From Capsulimonadaceae bacterium (GTDB lineage: Bacteria > Armatimonadota > Armatimonadia > Armatimonadales > Capsulimonadaceae), in assembly GCA_031292625.1 (NCBI GenBank), contig JARLGU010000051.1, positions 62,001 through 126,000 of the forward strand: DNA of 64,000 nucleotides. The letters are read 5' to 3'. Every line of letters begins with the position of its first letter. Position 1 is the first letter of the stretch. The position numbers were made by a program, and so were the translations under genes. Under the pieces are notes generated by a model that was not told the DNA's origin, did no database searches, and worked only from the letters and a program-made list of their open reading frames with translations. Shown here piece after piece: positions 8,438 through 16,898 of this stretch.

Positions 8438-9649
8438 ATGCCACACATATCGCAAGCCGCCCAGGCACTGCCGCCGTCGGGCATCCGTAAGTTTTTCGAT
8501 CTGGTCGCCTCAACGGAGGGAGTGATCTCCCTTGGCGTCGGCGAACCCGATTTTTTCACGCCATGGGCCCTGCGCGAGGCTGCGATCTACAGCATCGAGA
8601 AAGGCCGGACGACGTACACGTCCAATTACGGTCTCCTCGAACTGCGCGAGCGGATCGCGGGCCATATCTTCGACCACTACCAGGTCGAGTACGATCCCGC
8701 CGAGGAGATATTAGCGACTGTCGGCGTATCCGAGGGCATGGACCTTGCGATGCGCGTGATCCTCAACCCTGGCGACGAAGTGCTCGTCCCGCAGCCTTGC
8801 TATGTCTCGTATGAGCCATGCGTCTTCATGGCGGGCGGCGTTCCGGTGGGCATTCCGACATCGCCCGCCGAGCAGTTCTTGCCGACGCTGGCGCAGCTCG
8901 AAGGGGCGCTCTCCCGGCGCACCAAGGCGATCCTCCTGGGCTATCCGTCGAACCCGACGGGCGCGATTATGCCGCGCAAGCGCATCGAGGAGATTGTCGC
9001 ATTCGCGCAGAAGCACGACCTGTATCTGATTTCGGATGAGATCTACGATCGCCTGACGTATGATGGGACGCACACCTGCGTCTCGTCCGTTCCTGGCGCG
9101 AAGGAGCGGACGATCTTGCTCAACGGCTTTTCAAAGGCCTATGCAATGACCGGGTGGCGTCTAGGCTACGCCTGCGCGCCTCGCGACGTGCTTGCCGCGA
9201 TGGTGAAAATCCACTCGTATACGATCATCTCCGCGCCGATCATGGCGCAGAGAGCGGGGATCGAGGCGCTCAAGAGCGGAGAGCCCGCCGTGCGGGAGAT
9301 GTTCGACCACTACAATCGCCGCCGCCGTCTCATCGTTGCGGGATTAAGCGACATCGGCCTCGAATGCCATCTGCCGCAGGGGGCGTTTTATGCGTTTCCC
9401 GAGATCGAAGTGACGGGCCTGACGTCCGAAGAGTTTGCTGAGAAGCTGCTATTCGAGGAGAAGGTCGCCGTCGTCCCCGGTACGGCCTTTGGCATGGGCG
9501 GCGAAGGGCATGTTCGATGCTCCTACGCGACGTCCATCGATAAGATCGAGACCGCCCTTGTCCGCATGCGCCGTTTCGTCGACAAGTACCGCGATGCGCG
9601 TACGTCGCATTCTACTCTGGCGCGGACCGTCGCGGGGGCGGCGAGGTAG
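8438..9649 (+). CDS. Class I/II pyridoxal-phosphate aminotransferase
   Basis: A 403-aa fold-type I aminotransferase acting on an amino acid and a 2-oxo acid in the cytoplasm. Visible features: ISLGVGEPDF near residue 30, YPSNPTGAI (N172 binds the cofactor), LISDEIYDRL (D200), and LNGFSKAYAMTGWRLGY with the Schiff-base Lys233, plus the late VRCSYATS Arg that grips the substrate carboxylate. It is close to the aspartate/LL-DAP/PatA-like subgroup, but the substrate cannot be fixed. It forms an operon with the Lrp regulator and ends before a strong terminator. Confidence 0.92.
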   Translation: MPHISQAAQALPPSGIRKFFDLVASTEGVISLGVGEPDFFTPWALREAAIYSIEKGRTTYTSNYGLLELRERIAGHIFDHYQVEYDPAEEILATVGVSEGMDLAMRVILNPGDEVLVPQPCYVSYEPCVFMAGGVPVGIPTSPAEQFLPTLAQLEGALSRRTKAILLGYPSNPTGAIMPRKRIEEIVAFAQKHDLYLISDEIYDRLTYDGTHTCVSSVPGAKERTILLNGFSKAYAMTGWRLGYACAPRDVLAAMVKIHSYTIISAPIMAQRAGIEALKSGEPAVREMFDHYNRRRRLIVAGLSDIGLECHLPQGAFYAFPEIEVTGLTSEEFAEKLLFEEKVAVVPGTAFGMGGEGHVRCSYATSIDKIETALVRMRRFVDKYRDARTSHSTLARTVAGAAR

Positions 9650-9709
9650 CTTCCCTTGCCCGCGTTTGGCCCTCTCTCTCGTAACGGGAGCAGCCCCATA
9701 ACGAACCTC

Positions 9710-9744
9710 ACAGAGCGCCGCCTTTATGGCGAGCGCTCTGTTTT
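9710..9744 (+). terminator. Intrinsic terminator of the Lrp-aminotransferase operon
   Basis: ACAGAGCGC (9710-9718) pairs with GCGCTCTGT (9733-9741), with further pairing of CC/GG inside the loop, followed by TTTT. It lies between the convergent aminotransferase and glycoside hydrolase genes and acts on the plus strand; no T-run is present for the minus strand. Confidence 0.85.
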
Positions 9745-9761
9745 GCGTAATTCCTTTTGGA

Positions 9762-12035
9762 TCAGATTCCTTTGATGCGTACCGCAATATCGGTTGCCAA
9801 GTCTGGGATTGCCAGCGGCAAACCGTCTTCTTCGGTGGCGTGTGCCGCCGCTTTGCCTGTGGTCGCGCCCGTTAGCGTGTCGACAAACTCAATTGAGTAG
9901 TTGCCGGATGGCAGATCGTGGATCGCGGTCCTGGCGTTGTGGATGGCGGGGATCGGCGTCCCGTCGTAGACGTTCTTCCAGTTCGAGTTCGTGTTTTGCA
10001 CCCAGAGCAGGGCAGTCCGGTTGCGAGCGATTCCGAGAACGCGGATGTTGGCGTAATGGCTTCCCCGGTAGTTCGTCAGCTTGTAGTAACTGACGCTCAA
10101 CCAGTCCCCCTTGACAACTTCCAGGTCGATCACGTGCTTGCCGGCAGGCACATCGATAGCGTAGTCCCGGTCGAAAATCGCCTGGTAGATGCTATAGACG
10201 CTGTTGAACTCGGTGGTCTTGTACTCCGGAGTGACTGCCGGATCCTTTGGCGGGTTCGCATCCAGCGCAAACGTTGCCGCTTCCTTGCCGTCGACGAGCA
10301 AGCGCAGCTGGGACGACTGGGATACCTGGTAGACGTGGACGACGAACTTGCCGGCGACGGGATAGTCGGCTATAAAGCGAAGCGGCGAGCGAAGGTCGGG
10401 TTTGCCGGGCGAGAAGAGGAACCCCGGATAGGTCTTCTTTGAATCGGGGCGCGCCGGGTCAATCTGGTACTCTGTCGCCGGAGCCTTGCCCCAGGGCGAT
10501 TGCGCGGGGAGCGTCAGATCGGTGAACGTTTCCGTCTTTACTGCGATGGTTGCCGGATCCGTCTTGATAGGCGTCCAAGGTCCAGATGTCCAGGGAATCT
10601 TGGCGGCGAATCGCGAGATCGCCGTGAACTGACCGTAGAGGTTTTGCGGGTCGACGTACGAGTCCCACCACCAGAGCATCGCGGTTCCCGCATTGCCGCT
10701 CATCGCGGACGACCACAGGCCGTTATGGAAATCGACTGCCTTGCCGTCCTTGTCGTATGGCGCATCCGCCTTATGCCAGTCGATTCCGAACTCGGATGTC
10801 TGATGCGGCTTGCCGTATTTCTGATGAGCCCACGCATCGGCGGCGATTGCCGGGGTGAGATCAGGGACGTCGCCGCTGCCATAGATGTGCGTCTGGCTCC
10901 AGTCGATCTCAGGGATCTTCCAGACTTCGTCATTGCCATACGTGGTTGTAACAAGGCGCCCAAAGGGATCGGCCGGATGTCCGGCAAAAGGACCGGCGCC
11001 TTTGAGCGCCTGCGCCATCGTGCGCACCCAAGGGGCTGGGGCGTCCACTTCGTTCCACAGTTCCCATGACTGGATCTCGGTGCGCCATCCGTAGCGCGCG
11101 CCAATGTAGCGAAGACGCCGTTCGTAATACTTCTGGGCGAGCGGATCGGTCCAGAAGTCTTCCGGTTTCTCACATGGCCCTCCGTTCGCTTTGTTGTACG
11201 GATTGATGGCCCAGAGCGCATTGCCCTTGAAATAATCTTCGCGGACGCCGAATTCGCCCTGGTATCCGAGAGCCAGTAGGCAGTAGATCCCGTTTGCGCG
11301 TGCGGTGTCGAAAATCGTGTCGAGTCGCCAGGCGTTGGCGAGGTTATAAGCGCCAAGTCCTCGGAATCCCTTGCCATGGAATTGCCCCGTGTCGGCCCAT
11401 TCGAGACCGTAATGGTGCGGCCAGCTCCAGATACGAACCCAGTTCCCGCCGGCGGCGTGCAGCTTGGGCATCCACTTATCGTAGGAGAAGGTTTCGTCGC
11501 GCCCGCCCCAGCACATGTCCTCGCCGACCGTGAAAAGCGGCTTCTCGCCATCGAATGCAAAGGCGGCCGGATTGCGTTTGCTGACGCGGACGAAGCCAGG
11601 ATTGTCGGAGGCGGCGACGCGGAACGTTGACACGGGAAGCGTCGTCTCGCCTGACGGATCCTTTGCTGTGACGGCATAGCGCCAGACGCCGGGCTTATCG
11701 GCGGCGAAGCGGATTTTCCAGGCGGGCGCGCCGGATTCGGTGAGAACCTCCGCGCCCCGGTCGTTCAAGGCACGCGTGTACGCCTGGTAATAGAAGGCGT
11801 TCACGTGGATCACGCGGCCGTCCGGACTGGTAAAATCCGCCCCCGCGTCAATCTGATCCGGATCGAACGGATTGGCGTAGGTTCCGCTCAAGTCGAGCGT
11901 GAGCTCGAACAGGCCGTATTGCGGTACGGCCGTCGTGTTCGGATCCGCTTTCGTCAGGGCGGGGGCGGCGTTGGCGATCTGGCCAAGCGAAAGCAAGAGC
12001 CCGAATACGATCGCGGCGTGCAGTTGATTCTTCAT
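9762..12035 (-). CDS. Secreted glycoside hydrolase with N-terminal DUF5060 domain
   Basis: A 757-aa exported enzyme. Signal peptide MKNQLHAAIVFGLLLSLGQIANA, then a DUF5060 beta-sandwich (about 25-140: YGLFELTLDLSGTYANPFDP, FRFAADKPGVWRYAVT-like strand pattern). A TIM-barrel catalytic domain follows (about 165-480): TVGEDMCWGG, SWELWNEVDAP (probable acid/base Glu) and QTSEFGIDW (probable nucleophile Glu). The last 250 residues are beta-rich, with a CBM-like strand set. DUF5060 proteins are usually plant-polysaccharide hydrolases related to GH5-like clan A. The start at 12035 is chosen because AAGGTGG sits 7 nt upstream and overlaps an earlier in-frame GTG. It is 36 nt downstream of a LacI gene and probably controlled by it. 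Confidence 0.85.
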   Translation of the reverse strand: MKNQLHAAIVFGLLLSLGQIANAAPALTKADPNTTAVPQYGLFELTLDLSGTYANPFDPDQIDAGADFTSPDGRVIHVNAFYYQAYTRALNDRGAEVLTESGAPAWKIRFAADKPGVWRYAVTAKDPSGETTLPVSTFRVAASDNPGFVRVSKRNPAAFAFDGEKPLFTVGEDMCWGGRDETFSYDKWMPKLHAAGGNWVRIWSWPHHYGLEWADTGQFHGKGFRGLGAYNLANAWRLDTIFDTARANGIYCLLALGYQGEFGVREDYFKGNALWAINPYNKANGGPCEKPEDFWTDPLAQKYYERRLRYIGARYGWRTEIQSWELWNEVDAPAPWVRTMAQALKGAGPFAGHPADPFGRLVTTTYGNDEVWKIPEIDWSQTHIYGSGDVPDLTPAIAADAWAHQKYGKPHQTSEFGIDWHKADAPYDKDGKAVDFHNGLWSSAMSGNAGTAMLWWWDSYVDPQNLYGQFTAISRFAAKIPWTSGPWTPIKTDPATIAVKTETFTDLTLPAQSPWGKAPATEYQIDPARPDSKKTYPGFLFSPGKPDLRSPLRFIADYPVAGKFVVHVYQVSQSSQLRLLVDGKEAATFALDANPPKDPAVTPEYKTTEFNSVYSIYQAIFDRDYAIDVPAGKHVIDLEVVKGDWLSVSYYKLTNYRGSHYANIRVLGIARNRTALLWVQNTNSNWKNVYDGTPIPAIHNARTAIHDLPSGNYSIEFVDTLTGATTGKAAAHATEEDGLPLAIPDLATDIAVRIKGI

Positions 12036-12071
12036 TGAGGCCACCTTCTCTAAAGTATCATGCCCAATAAT

Positions 12072-13157
12072 CTATGGCGGGGCTGTCGATCCCCGTATCG
12101 TCAAGCCGATCGGAGGTATCCAGGACCGGCAGCTTTCCGGATCAGCGCCATCCATGATCCGGATCAGAGCTTTCATCGCCTCCGCTCCGACCTTTTCGGT
12201 GGAGAGGCGAACGGTAGTGAGACGCGGGTTTGACATAAGCGCGGCTGGCGAGTCGTCGATGCCGACGATTGAGAGCTGCGCCGGAACGCTCACGCCGCGT
12301 TCCGCAGCCGCTCGCGATATGGACCGTGCGATCATATCGGAGGCGCAGAGTACCGCGGTAGGCGGCGCGGGAAGGCTGAGCCAGCGATCGAGGATGCGCG
12401 ACGCCTTGTCCTGGGGGATGCTCCACGAATTCGCGGGAGTGACGAGCATCGGATCGTGCGCTCCGCGTTGGCTGAGCCACTGTCCGAAGATCTCCATCCG
12501 CGCCAGTGCGATCTCGGTCGCGCCCGAGCACTCTTGGGGTGTTGGTCCGGCAACACGCTCAAAAGGACCGGCAACATGCGCGATCCTTCGATGACCGAGC
12601 GCCCAGAGATGCTCCAGCGCGATGTCGACGACCGCGCCTTCATCGGAACAGGCGGCTCCGCATCCACTGTGGATGCGTGCATAACGATCGGTCACAACGG
12701 TCGGCATTCCTGCTTCGGCCGTCTTCATTGGCCGGTCGTCGTCGAGGTCAGGGGTGAAGATCAGTCCGTCGACGCGGCCGTCGAGCAACGATGTATAGTC
12801 GTCGAGATTGTTGATGAGCGATCGGGAAAATGCAAAGAGGCCATAGTCGCGTTCATCCGCCTCGCGCATGATGCCTGCCCATAATCTCGCGGCGTACGTA
12901 AACCACGGATCGCTGCTGGCTTCCAGCGGCTTTGTGATCATGAGGCCAATCGCTTGCGTCTCGCGCTGACGGATGCCGCGAAGCGGAGCCGCGGGGACAT
13001 AATGCAAGTCGTCGATTGCGGTCCGGATGCGGGCGGCGGTCTCTTCCGAACAGGCGTGTTTACGTCCTGCGATATACGCCGAGACCGTGGTCATCGAGAC
13101 CCCCGCCGCAGCCGCAACATCTCGTATCCCTGTCTTTTGAAACCGTCGAGTTTTCAC
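12072..13157 (-). CDS. LacI-family transcriptional regulator
   Basis: A 361-aa repressor. The N-terminal helix-turn-helix reads GIRDVAAAAGVSMTTVSAYIAGR and is followed by the hinge region and a periplasmic-binding-protein-like sensor (IGLMITKPLEASSDPW, DGLIFTPD, AVLCASDMIARSISRAAAERG, SIVGIDDSP). I place the start at a GTG at 13157, preceded by GCGGA. A longer reading frame to 13202 runs through a palindrome that looks like the operator, so the longer start is less likely. First gene of an operon with the DUF5060 hydrolase, hence probably a sugar-responsive repressor of it and of itself. Confidence 0.88.
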   Translation of the reverse strand: MKTRRFQKTGIRDVAAAAGVSMTTVSAYIAGRKHACSEETAARIRTAIDDLHYVPAAPLRGIRQRETQAIGLMITKPLEASSDPWFTYAARLWAGIMREADERDYGLFAFSRSLINNLDDYTSLLDGRVDGLIFTPDLDDDRPMKTAEAGMPTVVTDRYARIHSGCGAACSDEGAVVDIALEHLWALGHRRIAHVAGPFERVAGPTPQECSGATEIALARMEIFGQWLSQRGAHDPMLVTPANSWSIPQDKASRILDRWLSLPAPPTAVLCASDMIARSISRAAAERGVSVPAQLSIVGIDDSPAALMSNPRLTTVRLSTEKVGAEAMKALIRIMDGADPESCRSWIPPIGLTIRGSTAPP

Positions 13158-13185
13158 GAAGTTTCCGCCATGCAGACCGTACGCA

Positions 13186-13200
13186 GTTAGAGCCTCTAAC
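13186..13200. promoter_or_regulatory. Palindromic operator candidate upstream of the LacI gene
   Basis: GTTAGAGCCTCTAAC is a perfect 15-bp inverted repeat centred on one base, 29 bp ahead of the chosen GTG. A related half site (TTTAGAG) occurs just before the hydrolase gene near 12047-12057. A self-regulating LacI operator is the simplest reading. Confidence 0.5.
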
Positions 13201-13445
13201 AAACCCCTTTACCCCATACTGGGCCCCCTTTTTCCCGTAACGGAGAGACTCGCGGAGTGGCCGTCCTCAACTTCGATTCTCCTCCCGTTTCGGGAGGAAG
13301 GGGCCCGCTTCTTAGCGGGAAGGTGGGTTCAGAACTGGTATTGTTAGAGACGCGAAGTAAAAGCTAGTGGCTTTCAGTATACCGTAATATTTCGGTTGGT
13401 CGATAACTACCGTTGAACACCTTGTTTCAAGCAGGTATTCCCTTA
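13201..13445. other. Intergenic region with two GC-rich hairpins
   Basis: No gene is seen. It holds two compact inverted repeats, CCTCCCG/CGGGAGG (13281-13297) and CCCGC/GCGGG (13304-13319), without T-tracts on either strand. It should also contain the LacI-operon promoter. It ends at the left TA of the first MITE-like element. Confidence 0.45.
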
Positions 13446-13699
13446 ATGTGTGTAATAGACTGGCGTACTGCGAGAAAGATTCAGGACGGCTCGTGCCGCC
13501 GGGGCAATTTTTTGCCCGCGCTCCGTTCACTGCGGTGATTTACGATGCTTCGTCAACACGCGTACGGCCTTTTGCCGCCAACGACCGATTGCAGCGCACA
13601 TGGTCAAGCAGTGAAAGCGCTATGACGGCCCTTTTTCAAAAACGGCCACGGCGGCCGGGGAGCCGTCCTACAAGACCTTTCGATTTGTACGCACGCCCT
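13446..13699 (+). mobile_element. MITE-like dispersed element, copy 1
   Basis: A 254-bp non-coding element flanked by TA on both sides (13444-13445 and 13700-13701); the flanks also share CCCTTA. Its ends are imperfect inverted repeats (left ATGTGTGTAA, right reading inward AGGGCGTGCGTA). The body matches copies at 21.8, 31.3 and 34.0 kb, for example GCGAGAAAGATTCAGG on the left and GGCCACGGCGGCCGGGGAGC on the right. No transposase is encoded. TA flanks suggest mobilisation by a Tc1/mariner or IS630-type enzyme, which is inference. Confidence 0.75.
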
Positions 13700-13911
13700 T
13701 AGCTACCTCGCGGTTGAAATATGTCTGTTGGACACGTTTTGACACTGTGTCCGTCGCGGCGAAAGGCGCTTGCTTCACGCGGGCAAGCAGGAGTCGCCCC
13801 CCTCCCGCGGTGAATACGATGGAACGCGGCCCCAGGCAAGCGCAACTTCGCGCCGCAGAGGGTGTCCGACGGAGTGACCGCCGCAATAAGCGGGGTCGAA
13901 GGGATTGCACA

Positions 13912-14628
13912 ATGAATCTGGCTCAATTTCGGACCGTTTTGGCATCGACCGCTTGCATTGCCGCAGCGGGAGTTTCGATTGCCGCGCCTTTAATGGCCGC
14001 GCCCGCGGCAGGTTACAGTGAACAATACACTTTTCGCATCAACGGCAAGGTCATCGGGAAACAAACGGCCGAACTGATCAGCCTCGATGGCGATTCTCAG
14101 AGATGGCGCTATCAATTGGATCTCAAGGTCCCCGGCGGCGGCAAGACGATTACGCTCTTGGAGAACGGAATCTTTGCGGTCACCGCGTCAGGCCAGCCCC
14201 TATCGTACGAGACATCCGCGTCCCTCGACGGCCAGAGTCAAAAAGAGGCGCTGACGTTTCGGACCGGAAATGTATCCGTCATCCTCGATCCGCCCCAGGC
14301 GGCTGTGCCCGGCAAGATCGCAATCGCCGGAACGCCTTTCTTGATCGCCAACAACAACCTCACGGCCTGGTCGATTATCTCTCGCGCGAACCGTCCGAAG
14401 ACCACCGGCGTTACGACATGGCAAATGTTCAGCGCCAACGCCTTACAACCCGTCGTGGCGACGCTCAGCGCAATGGGAGCGGAGACGGTGAAGATTGGCG
14501 GACAGGATGTCGCGTGTCACGTTTATAGCGTCTTCCCGATCGGCAACCGGTTTTGGATCGCCGACGTGACGGGAGAACTGGTTAAGGACGCGGATCCGAG
14601 CCAGAAGCTGGAAATCGTGAAGGAGTAG
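13912..14628 (+). CDS. Secreted protein of unknown function
   Basis: A 238-aa exported protein: MNLAQFRTVLASTACIAAAG signal peptide with cleavage near AAPAAG. The mature part is a run of amphipathic strands (QYTFRINGKVIGKQTAELIS, RWRYQLDLKVPGGGKTITLL, NRFWIADVTGELVKD), reminiscent of DUF3108/DUF6134-type periplasmic proteins, but I cannot name the family. Cys at VACHVYS is the only one in the mature chain. The start at 13912 is preferred over longer frame extensions because it opens the signal peptide and follows GAAGGG. Transcribed convergently with the mre cluster. Confidence 0.7.
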   Translation: MNLAQFRTVLASTACIAAAGVSIAAPLMAAPAAGYSEQYTFRINGKVIGKQTAELISLDGDSQRWRYQLDLKVPGGGKTITLLENGIFAVTASGQPLSYETSASLDGQSQKEALTFRTGNVSVILDPPQAAVPGKIAIAGTPFLIANNNLTAWSIISRANRPKTTGVTTWQMFSANALQPVVATLSAMGAETVKIGGQDVACHVYSVFPIGNRFWIADVTGELVKDADPSQKLEIVKE

Positions 14629-14645
14629 GCGGCGGCAAGGTGCGC

Positions 14646-15176
14646 TTAGCGCATGGAGGCTCTTCGGACGTGACGGCGAAGGCGGCGTTCGTAGGGCTCG
14701 CGCACGCGTTTCGGACGCAGGATCGGTTGCAGGAGCATGTAGGCCGGCAGGACCAGCGCCACGTTGTAGAGCAGTTCTCCCGCCGAAGTGACCGCCCAGT
14801 CACGCAGAGAGCCGGGCGCCATCAGGAATGTGACGACGCGCGAGGCCACGGTCGCGGCGGCCATGGCGGTGAGCGGCGCGAGAAGGCTCTCGCGGCTAAT
14901 TGTACGCGCGACCTGAGCGCTGACCCAGCCCGCGGCAATCCGGGACGCGATAAACGTACCGTAGTTGATCCCCGCGAGCGCCGCCATGACGATGCCCGCG
15001 AGCAATCCGGATGCGAGGCTAAAGACCGTGCTCGTCAGCAGGCCGATGCAGACGACCGTGAGCAGAAGGAAGTCCGGCCTGGCCGGGCCGACGGCGATGC
15101 GTACCGAGACGTCCGCTTGAAGGACGGCAGCGACGAGCAAGGCGGCGACGGCGGTGACGATCGACTTGAGTATCAT
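14646..15176 (-). CDS. mreD: Rod shape-determining membrane protein MreD
   Basis: A 176-aa inner-membrane protein with about five hydrophobic helices and the MreD-like opening ILKSIVTAVAALLVAAVLQA followed by ARPDFLLLTVVCIGLL. MreD links MreC and the cell-wall elongation machinery to the MreB cytoskeleton. Its ATG overlaps the end of mreC by 4 bases, indicating coupling. Sequence conservation in MreD is low, so the call rests on both topology and position. Confidence 0.88.
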   Translation of the reverse strand: MILKSIVTAVAALLVAAVLQADVSVRIAVGPARPDFLLLTVVCIGLLTSTVFSLASGLLAGIVMAALAGINYGTFIASRIAAGWVSAQVARTISRESLLAPLTAMAAATVASRVVTFLMAPGSLRDWAVTSAGELLYNVALVLPAYMLLQPILRPKRVREPYERRLRRHVRRASMR

Positions 15177-16003
15177 CGGCGAAGGAAGACCTTGCGGAGC
15201 GAATTGAAGTCGTTGATCGTTTCGATGGTTGCCGTCTTGAGCGATCGCGCCGGGTCCAGCTTGACGGATGTTACCGAGCCGATCGGGATGTCCTGAGGAA
15301 AGACCGTTCCCATGCCGGATGTTACTACGCTATCTCCAACCTTGATGTCGGCGTCCGCGGGCAGGTCGACGAGGTCGAGGCTTGAGCCGCGCGCTCCTTG
15401 CGCAATGCCGACGATCGCTTTGTGCGGAGCGGGCCGACCAACCTGAACGACTTTCGCGCCGACGCTCGATTGGGGGTCTGTAATGAGCAAGACGTCGCAC
15501 ACCGCGCCCGCGCGCACGACCTGGCCGGCCAGCGCGCCAGAGGGACCGATGACGATGTCCCGCTCTCGCGCCACCCATCCGTTGCCGAGGGTTACCAGGG
15601 CGTTGTCACGCTGCGATGATGGCTTGAGGGCGATTACCTCGCCTGCGCGGAGGATCGATGGGGCGACATCGGGCAGCATGAGCATCTTCCGCATTTCCTC
15701 CATTTGCTGCGCCTGCTCGCGAAGTTGCTCGTTTTCCACGGTCAGAGCGGCGACGCGGGCTCGTAGCTGCGTGTTCTCCCGGATCAAGCTGGCGGGATAG
15801 AACGGCGCGAAGCGGCGCCCGGGGGCCATCAGCCCGTGAATGGCGCGCGTTTCGGGCATGAGTACAAACCGCTGCACGAGCGTCGTTATCCGGTCGACGC
15901 GTCCTTGATGGGCTTCGTGCTTGTGGTAAAGCGTGAACGCGATGCCGAGTAGAACGATGATGATAACGGCTAGACTGGTTCGATCTTTGCGTGAGGTTCG
16001 CAT
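15173..16003 (-). CDS. mreC: Rod shape-determining protein MreC
   Basis: A 276-aa protein anchored by one N-terminal helix (SLAVIIIVLLGIAFTLYH), then a coiled coil (LRARVAALTVENEQLREQAQ) and the periplasmic beta-domains with the family motif RDNALVTLGNGWVARERDIV and GDSVVTSGMGTVFPQDIPIG. MreC forms filaments that organise elongasome enzymes. The start at 16003 (MRTSRKDR) is chosen because it directly precedes the membrane helix; 44 codons of frame upstream lack any family feature. Confidence 0.93.
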   Translation of the reverse strand: MRTSRKDRTSLAVIIIVLLGIAFTLYHKHEAHQGRVDRITTLVQRFVLMPETRAIHGLMAPGRRFAPFYPASLIRENTQLRARVAALTVENEQLREQAQQMEEMRKMLMLPDVAPSILRAGEVIALKPSSQRDNALVTLGNGWVARERDIVIGPSGALAGQVVRAGAVCDVLLITDPQSSVGAKVVQVGRPAPHKAIVGIAQGARGSSLDLVDLPADADIKVGDSVVTSGMGTVFPQDIPIGSVTSVKLDPARSLKTATIETINDFNSLRKVFLRR

Positions 16004-16038
16004 TGTGTTGCTGGTTCGCTCAAGCGCCCGGTAAGGCG

Positions 16039-16869
16039 CTATTCGTCGATTCCGTCCTCGCTTAACGCTCGCCACGTCTCCCGTTGAAGAAAGCTGTTTT
16101 CGACATTGGCCTCCATCTTCTGGAAGACCGGCCATGGGGCTGTAAACGAGACTACGTTCTTGCCGAGGGCGGCGCGCACCGTCTTGCGCGCCGATATGTC
16201 CATCAGGCCAACCACCGCGCGCGGATGCGGCCGGTCGAGTTCATTGTAGCCGAGGATCCCGGCAGCTTGACATCCCGCTGCCCACGGGATGATCACGTTC
16301 TCTTCGCCCGCATCGGCAAAGTTGGCCAATATGACGAGAGCGGAGAGACGGTCCGGATCCACGAAGAACGTGACGCTCTTGATGTCGTCGCCTTCCGGGT
16401 CCGCGAGCTCAAGCGGCTTGACGACGACGCAGGCGGCGGGAATATCCTGGGTAGGAAGCGCTTCGAGAAAGCGCCGAGTTTCGGATGCGTCTTTCAGAAA
16501 GCGCTCGCCGTGCACGAAGTCGTTAGCCATCCTCCGCTGGGGGCCTTCGGAGAGTTGCCGTCCGACTCGTCGGCCTTCCTCGGTTCCTTCATTGCCGTTC
16601 GCGAGAAAGCCGCAAAAGCCGTCAGCGCCGCCTGGAAAATGCTCGTAGCACGCCCCGAAGCCAAGGCCCACTCCGCCGCCGAAGCAGCCGTAGGTTTGCC
16701 GGTCGAATGCGCAGACGCGTCCCTTGGCGGCGGCGGATGCGAATAAGCTCATGACACAGCCCCATCGTCCCGGCAGGAAGCCCGCCGCTCCTTCGGGAGC
16801 GGCATTGGCCCAGACAAGCGCGACGGGCTGAGTTTTCAACTGAATGGCTTGCGCGATTTTGCTTTGCAT
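16039..16869 (-). CDS. DUF169 family protein inserted in the mre cluster
   Basis: A 276-aa cytoplasmic protein of the DUF169 family (YqfB-like beta sandwich, function unknown). It opens with the family pattern LKTQPVALVWANAAPEGAAG and contains GCFGGGVGLGFG and the AANDFVHGERFL-like block followed by VTFFVDPDRLSALVILAN. Five to six Cys residues near positions 38-85 may bind metal. It sits 29 nt after mreB and 35 nt before mreC on the same strand, splitting the usually contiguous mreBCD set. Co-transcription with shape genes may be incidental or may hint at a linked role. Confidence 0.82.
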   Translation of the reverse strand: MQSKIAQAIQLKTQPVALVWANAAPEGAAGFLPGRWGCVMSLFASAAAKGRVCAFDRQTYGCFGGGVGLGFGACYEHFPGGADGFCGFLANGNEGTEEGRRVGRQLSEGPQRRMANDFVHGERFLKDASETRRFLEALPTQDIPAACVVVKPLELADPEGDDIKSVTFFVDPDRLSALVILANFADAGEENVIIPWAAGCQAAGILGYNELDRPHPRAVVGLMDISARKTVRAALGKNVVSFTAPWPVFQKMEANVENSFLQRETWRALSEDGIDE

Positions 16870-16898
16870 GGAAGCCCTTTCCCGGCCTGTGTCAGTGC

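Noticed and set aside
13158-13202. TTG start of the LacI gene at 13202
   Set aside because: The extra 15 codons run across the perfect palindrome that is better read as the operator, and the helix-turn-helix starts just after the GTG at 13157.
13448-13702. Frame inside MITE copy 1 (and its likeness in copy 4) as a conserved small protein
   Set aside because: The similar translations follow from DNA similarity; frames are broken at different points, differ in start codons and are absent in copies 2 and 3.
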